NCBI GenBank assembly: GCA_000432275.1
Contig: HF995269.1
Location: 3,901 to 12,357 of the forward strand
DNA length: 8,457 nucleotides
Origin: Proteobacteria bacterium CAG:495
GTDB lineage: Bacteria > Pseudomonadota > Alphaproteobacteria > RF32 > CAG-239
Direction of reading: 5' to 3'
The notes beneath the pieces were generated by a model. The model worked only from the letters and a program-made list of their open reading frames with translations, ran no database searches and was not told the origin of the DNA. Both the position numbers and the translations under genes were made by a program. Positions 6,289-8,457 of this stretch are shown one piece after another; within the stretch, counting starts at the first letter, position 1, and every line of letters starts with the position of its first letter.

Positions 6289-7713
6289 ATGCCTCAGGAT
6301 ACTCATACTAAAATTCTTGCGACCATAGGACCGTCTTCGGCTACGCGTGAACAAATTGAAAAACTGATAGACGCCGGTGCGGACGCTTTTCGGATTAATT
6401 TCAGCCATGGCACGCATGAAGAGCATAAAGAGAGGGTCAAGATTATCCGTCAGCTGGAAAAGGAAAAAGGCCGTTTTATTTCCATTCTTGCAGATATGCA
6501 AGGCCCAAAACTGAGAGTCGGCGTTTTCAGGGAAGACAAGGTTTTGCTGAAAGAGGGGCAGACGTTTGTCTTGGATATGAGTCCGGAGCCGGGAGACGAC
6601 AAACGCGTGACCCTGCCGCATAAAGAAATTTTTCAAGCCTTGCAGCCGGGAGACGATTTGTTGGTTAACGACGGGTATATCGTTTTGCATGTTGAAAGCT
6701 GCAACGCGACTTCTGCCGTAACCAAGGTTAAGGTCGGCGGTTATATTTCCAGCCATAAAGGCGTTAATCTGCCGAATACGCATTTGCCGATTTCTGCCAT
6801 TACCGAAAAGGACCGTGAAGACTTAAAGTTTGCGCTTAAGCTCGGCGTAGACTGGATTGGCTTATCCTTTGTGCAGTCTGCGGAAGATGTCCGTGAAGCC
6901 AAACAGCTGATTGACGGCAAAGCCTGGTTGATTTCCAAGCTGGAAAAACCGAGTGCAATTGATGAACTTGACGAGATTATCCGGCTTTCCGACGCAATTA
7001 TGGTTGCCCGCGGCGATCTCGGCGTGGAATGTCCGATTCAAACGGTCCCCGTTTTGCAAAAGAAAATCGTTTCCGCCTGCCGCCGATATGCTCGTCCGGT
7101 TATTGTGGCAACTCAGATGCTGGAATCGATGATTAACAATCCGAATCCGACCCGGGCAGAGGTTTCCGACGTGGCTACGGCCGTTTATGACGGTGCCGAT
7201 ACGGTTATGTTGTCGGCGGAAACTGCGGCCGGAAAATATCCGACGGAAGCGGTCAGAATGATGCATGGCATCATTTCTCAGGTTGAGGCAGATCCGTTGT
7301 TCTTTGAGATGATGCAGAATTCCCGTCGTCATCCCTGTGCGGCAGGCGAAGCTGATTCCATCACCTATGCGGCCAGCGAACTTTCTTGCGTTTTGAAGGA
7401 TGTTAAAGCCATTGTTACTTATACCACCTCCGGACTGACAACTTTTCTGACGGCTCGTGAGCGTCCGTATTTGCCGATTTTGGCTCTGACGCCGGATTTG
7501 GAGGTAGCCCGCCGGTTGGTTTTGGTTTGGGGGGTGAAGCCGTTTATCAATAAAGAAAGCTTCAAGAGTTTTGACAAGGTTGAAGATTGCGCAGTTAAAA
7601 CGGCGGTTGACAACGGTTTTGCAAAAAAAGGCCAACATATTATCATTACTGCAGGATTTCCGCTGAACGTCAAAGGACGTACCAATATGCTGCATACGGT
7701 TTTCATCAAATAA
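6289..7713 (+). CDS. pyk: Pyruvate kinase
   Basis: Cytoplasmic glycolytic enzyme that transfers phosphate from phosphoenolpyruvate to ADP, yielding pyruvate and ATP. At 474 residues it is full length. TKILATIGPSS opens the barrel domain. FRINFSHG (34-41) holds the Arg, Asn and Ser of the substrate/cation site. The B domain follows at about 75-165. SKLEKP contains the catalytic Lys217 and metal-binding Glu219, ARGDLGVE (240-247) the second metal Asp243, and ATQMLESM (274-281) Thr275. Residues after about 350 form the C-terminal domain ending TNMLHTVFIK. The block DMQGPKLRVG (69-78) has Lys74 where potassium-dependent enzymes have Glu117 (muscle numbering) in DTKGPEIRTG; by the known family rule this predicts activity without potassium. 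A clear ribosome site supports the start. It stands alone as a transcription unit, ending at the hairpin at 7735-7764. Confidence 0.98.
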   Translation: MPQDTHTKILATIGPSSATREQIEKLIDAGADAFRINFSHGTHEEHKERVKIIRQLEKEKGRFISILADMQGPKLRVGVFREDKVLLKEGQTFVLDMSPEPGDDKRVTLPHKEIFQALQPGDDLLVNDGYIVLHVESCNATSAVTKVKVGGYISSHKGVNLPNTHLPISAITEKDREDLKFALKLGVDWIGLSFVQSAEDVREAKQLIDGKAWLISKLEKPSAIDELDEIIRLSDAIMVARGDLGVECPIQTVPVLQKKIVSACRRYARPVIVATQMLESMINNPNPTRAEVSDVATAVYDGADTVMLSAETAAGKYPTEAVRMMHGIISQVEADPLFFEMMQNSRRHPCAAGEADSITYAASELSCVLKDVKAIVTYTTSGLTTFLTARERPYLPILALTPDLEVARRLVLVWGVKPFINKESFKSFDKVEDCAVKTAVDNGFAKKGQHIIITAGFPLNVKGRTNMLHTVFIK

Positions 7714-7734
7714 ACGAATCGTTGGAAGACAAAC

Positions 7735-7764
7735 AAAGCCCCGGGATGTTAAGTCCCGGGGTTT
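7735..7764. terminator. Bidirectional terminator between pyk and the DUF1566 gene
   Basis: CCCCGGGA (7739-7746) pairs perfectly with TCCCGGGG (7754-7761) around a 7-base loop, extended by a G-T pair and two A-T pairs (7736-7738 with 7762-7764). On the minus strand the stem is followed by TTTGTTTGTCTTC, a good terminator tail, and it starts 4 bases past that gene's stop. On the plus strand the tail TTTGATTT is weaker but usable for pyk. Confidence 0.82.
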
Positions 7765-7767
7765 GAT

Positions 7768-8457
7768 TTAAAAGGCAAGGACACAACGAACTGGCTTACT
7801 GGTATTCTTATAGTAGCCGTTTTCTATGTTGCCGTCGGACGGTCTGACGATCCAAGCGTAATGATTGTAGCCGTTGTAGTTGCTCTCGGATGAAGACCAA
7901 TAATAATTTGACGCAAGTCGAGGTTTAGACAATTTTAGCAAACCAAGGTTGATTGTATCATAGTTATCTACCATCGCTTTCAACTCACCCGCTGCCGGCA
8001 AATACCAGCCGCTTGAACCTTTGCCGCTCGATACCGCTGAATACGTATGACAATACTCTGCTGCCGGATAACTATACTTCTTAACATTATTGTTCTCATA
8101 ATTTACGATACACATTGTATTCGAGTCTCCATTCATATCCGTCGCCGCACCTGATGAATCGCTGTAATTGTTTAAGCAGGAAACATCTTCATAGCCGCTT
8201 GACCAGGTTTTTGAAACCTCTGTCAGCGAGACCACAAATCGAATACCGTCTTTTACGTAAGCCACAACACCAATCGGCGTCTTGTCATCTATTACACTCT
8301 CTGATATCGTACCATCTGAATACACTATTGCCCCCGGCACTGCTGCGCTTGTGTCGTCTCCGCCTCCCTGCGGACAATAGAGCTTGCTCTGGTCAAACGG
8401 ACACTTCAACGCCTCCAAGCCATCACAATCCGTTTCACTCTTCGTAAAGCCCAGCGT
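7768..8457 (-). CDS. Cysteine-containing DUF1566 (Lcl C-terminal-like) protein, 5' partial
   Basis: The last 229 residues of a longer protein: the frame is open to the right edge, so the TTG at 8418 is not taken as a start and the N-terminus is missing. The visible chain begins with a Cys-bearing stretch (DCDGLEALKCPFDQSKLYC, 3 Cys), then a Gly/Asp linker (GGGDDTSAA), then a C-terminal domain with IGVVAYVKDGIRFVVSL, SGWYLPAAGELKAM, YYWSSSES and a final PVRCVLAF. The pattern WYLPA-x-GEL ... YWSSSE ... A-W ... VRCV is that of DUF1566/Fibrobacter major paralogous-type domains, found in surface or secreted proteins with a C-type-lectin-like fold. Seven Cys in all suggest disulfides and a location outside the cytoplasm. 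Function is unknown; surface binding is a guess. Domain family fairly sure, role unsure. Confidence 0.82.
   Translation of the reverse strand, partial: TLGFTKSETDCDGLEALKCPFDQSKLYCPQGGGDDTSAAVPGAIVYSDGTISESVIDDKTPIGVVAYVKDGIRFVVSLTEVSKTWSSGYEDVSCLNNYSDSSGAATDMNGDSNTMCIVNYENNNVKKYSYPAAEYCHTYSAVSSGKGSSGWYLPAAGELKAMVDNYDTINLGLLKLSKPRLASNYYWSSSESNYNGYNHYAWIVRPSDGNIENGYYKNTSKPVRCVLAF

Noticed and set aside
6862..7695. Long open frame (277 residues) on the strand opposite pyruvate kinase
   Set aside because: The protein has no recognisable motif, and the frame is fully antisense to a well-conserved enzyme, a common by-product of biased codon use.
8416..8418. TTG at 8418 as the start of the DUF1566 gene
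   Set aside because: The frame stays open to the window edge with similar Cys-containing sequence before it, and no ribosome site marks this codon.

Overview
The window looks like ordinary chromosome of an alphaproteobacterium with moderate G+C. Three things point to this. There is an 85-residue GapR/DUF2312 protein, a family largely confined to Alphaproteobacteria. The proton-translocating transhydrogenase has its alpha subunit split into PntAA and PntAB. At the right edge is the C-terminal end of a cysteine-containing DUF1566-type protein; from memory, such proteins are common in uncultured gut- and host-associated Alphaproteobacteria, but this was not searched. No tRNA, rRNA, CRISPR array, insertion sequence or phage gene was seen.

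Layout, left to right. (1) The C-terminal catalytic domain of an EptA-type lipid A phosphoethanolamine transferase (+), cut by the left edge. (2) A 138-bp gap with a possible promoter and a palindrome, then a 250-residue protein of unknown function (+). (3) A shared terminator, then the minus-strand operon pntAA-pntAB-pntB, tightly packed, for NAD(P) transhydrogenase. (4) An 85-bp divergent control region, then two overlapping plus-strand genes that together make a split (short-chain) CHR-type chromate transporter. (5) A strong bidirectional terminator, then gapR (-). (6) A 166-bp divergent region, then pyruvate kinase (+). (7) A third bidirectional terminator, then the DUF1566 protein (-), which runs off the right edge.

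The genes form no single pathway. Transhydrogenase (NADPH supply driven by the proton gradient) and pyruvate kinase are central metabolism. EptA modifies the outer membrane. The CHR pair is an anion transporter. GapR is a chromosome-associated protein. The DUF1566 protein is probably exported. Each of the three convergent gene pairs is separated by one hairpin that can serve both strands. I found no convincing new multi-gene system. The least explained items are the aromatic-rich orphan protein at 1090-1842 and the cysteine-containing protein at the right edge.
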